This document shows, piece by piece, positions 63,711 through 64,000 of a stretch of 64,000 bases of DNA (positions are counted from its first letter, which is position 1; every line of letters starts with the position of its first letter). The position numbers and the translations under genes are program-made. The notes under the pieces are model-generated. The model made no database searches. It was given only the letters and a program-made list of their open reading frames with translations, and was not told where the DNA came from. The DNA is from Silene conica (lineage: Eukaryota > Streptophyta > Magnoliopsida > Caryophyllales > Caryophyllaceae): assembly GCA_029255685.2 (NCBI GenBank), contig CM055317.2:19166501-19230500 (forward strand). Direction: 5' to 3'.

Positions 63711-64000
63711 CTACCTTTAATCTCTTGTTATTCACATGTAATATTTCGGTGGTTTGATCTAAAACATAAATTCCATTCATGGAAACTGCCTTGCCATAAA
63801 TCATATTGTGTAATGAGAAAACACAACTGTTATTTTCTATTACAAATCAAAAACCAAGTTTGTCAAGCGCAGAAACTGAAATAATGTTTTTGGACAAACA
63901 AGGAACATATTAGCAGTTATATAAAGATAACTCGAATCCACTTGGAAGCTGGATCACGTATGTTCCCCTCGAGACTGCAGCAACACGTGCTCCATTCCCG
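63711..64000 (-). pseudogene. Element E protease end (partial)
   Basis: Continues the polyprotein upstream: NGARVAAVSRGTYVIQLPSGFELSLYNC, then a TAA at about 63910 (Tyr codon in D), then KNIISVSALDKLGF. The protease catalytic region and gag are outside the window. With the frame shift at 63702, two lesions separate it from pol. Confidence 0.85.

Larger units (their letters stand above)
58393..64000 (-). mobile_element. Ty1/copia retrotransposon E (minus strand, inserted into D)
   Basis: 3' LTR at 58393-60183, 3' UTR, then minus-strand pol running off the window edge. It belongs to the same family as C and D and sits in D's integrase in opposite orientation. The left flank GTCAC (58388-58392) would be the target duplication; the right one is outside the window. 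Confidence 0.92.

Overview
This is a nuclear segment from a flowering plant, probably a eudicot. It is AT-rich and packed with nested transposable elements. It carries plant-only families: S-protein homologues (S1 self-incompatibility family), a plant mobile domain gene, and class II trehalose-phosphate synthase remnants. No prokaryotic, organellar or RNA gene was recognised. The only genes that look intact and host-like are two small intronless S-protein homologue (SPH) genes at 8533-8961 and 40123-40542. Everything else recognisable is mobile DNA or pseudogene.

Layout. (1) 1-3539 is a minus-strand CACTA element, cut by the window edge, with a broken Tnp2 transposase and GCGACGG subterminal repeats. 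It abuts a broken plant mobile domain (PMD) gene (3540-4692) and a GCCGC-rich tandem repeat. (2) 5.7-7.9 kb holds PIF/Harbinger transposase debris, CTGAAC arrays and a foldback MITE in a TA tract. (3) 8.4-12.5 kb holds SPH1 and two copies of its 3' flank, the second lacking the gene, with a CACTA end, telomere-like repeats and CATGG palindromes between. (4) 12876-14985 is a non-autonomous Helitron. (5) About 15.3-39.0 kb is a nested stack. A Ty3/gypsy-like LTR region is split by copia element A (17344-36818). A contains a solo LTR (18669-20121) and copia element C (23385-36316, minus). C contains a CACTA element (29351-33574), which contains a truncated LINE (30369-30910). A Pack-MULE with a GRF zinc-finger fragment (37105-37956) lies in the outer LTR. 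(6) 39.9-41.5 kb holds SPH2. (7) 41.9-43.9 kb holds a trehalose-phosphate synthase pseudogene split by a MITE. (8) 45.1-64 kb is a second stack: copia F with a solo LTR inside, an LTR-like insertion G, copia D (plus) and copia E (minus, same family as C and D) inserted into D's integrase. E's LTR carries a MULE-type MITE.

Most insertions could be bounded by target site duplications read directly. For one CACTA insertion the related element D shows the empty site. The most unusual signals are arrays of short palindromes (CTCGATCGAG or GGTCGACC) in the leaders of several retroelements, and a 74-bp duplication of the polypurine tract plus U3 start in the C/D/E family that seems to give two LTR lengths. 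The SPH locus also appears to have been triplicated, with one copy losing its gene. All function calls come from reading motifs by eye; no database search was run.
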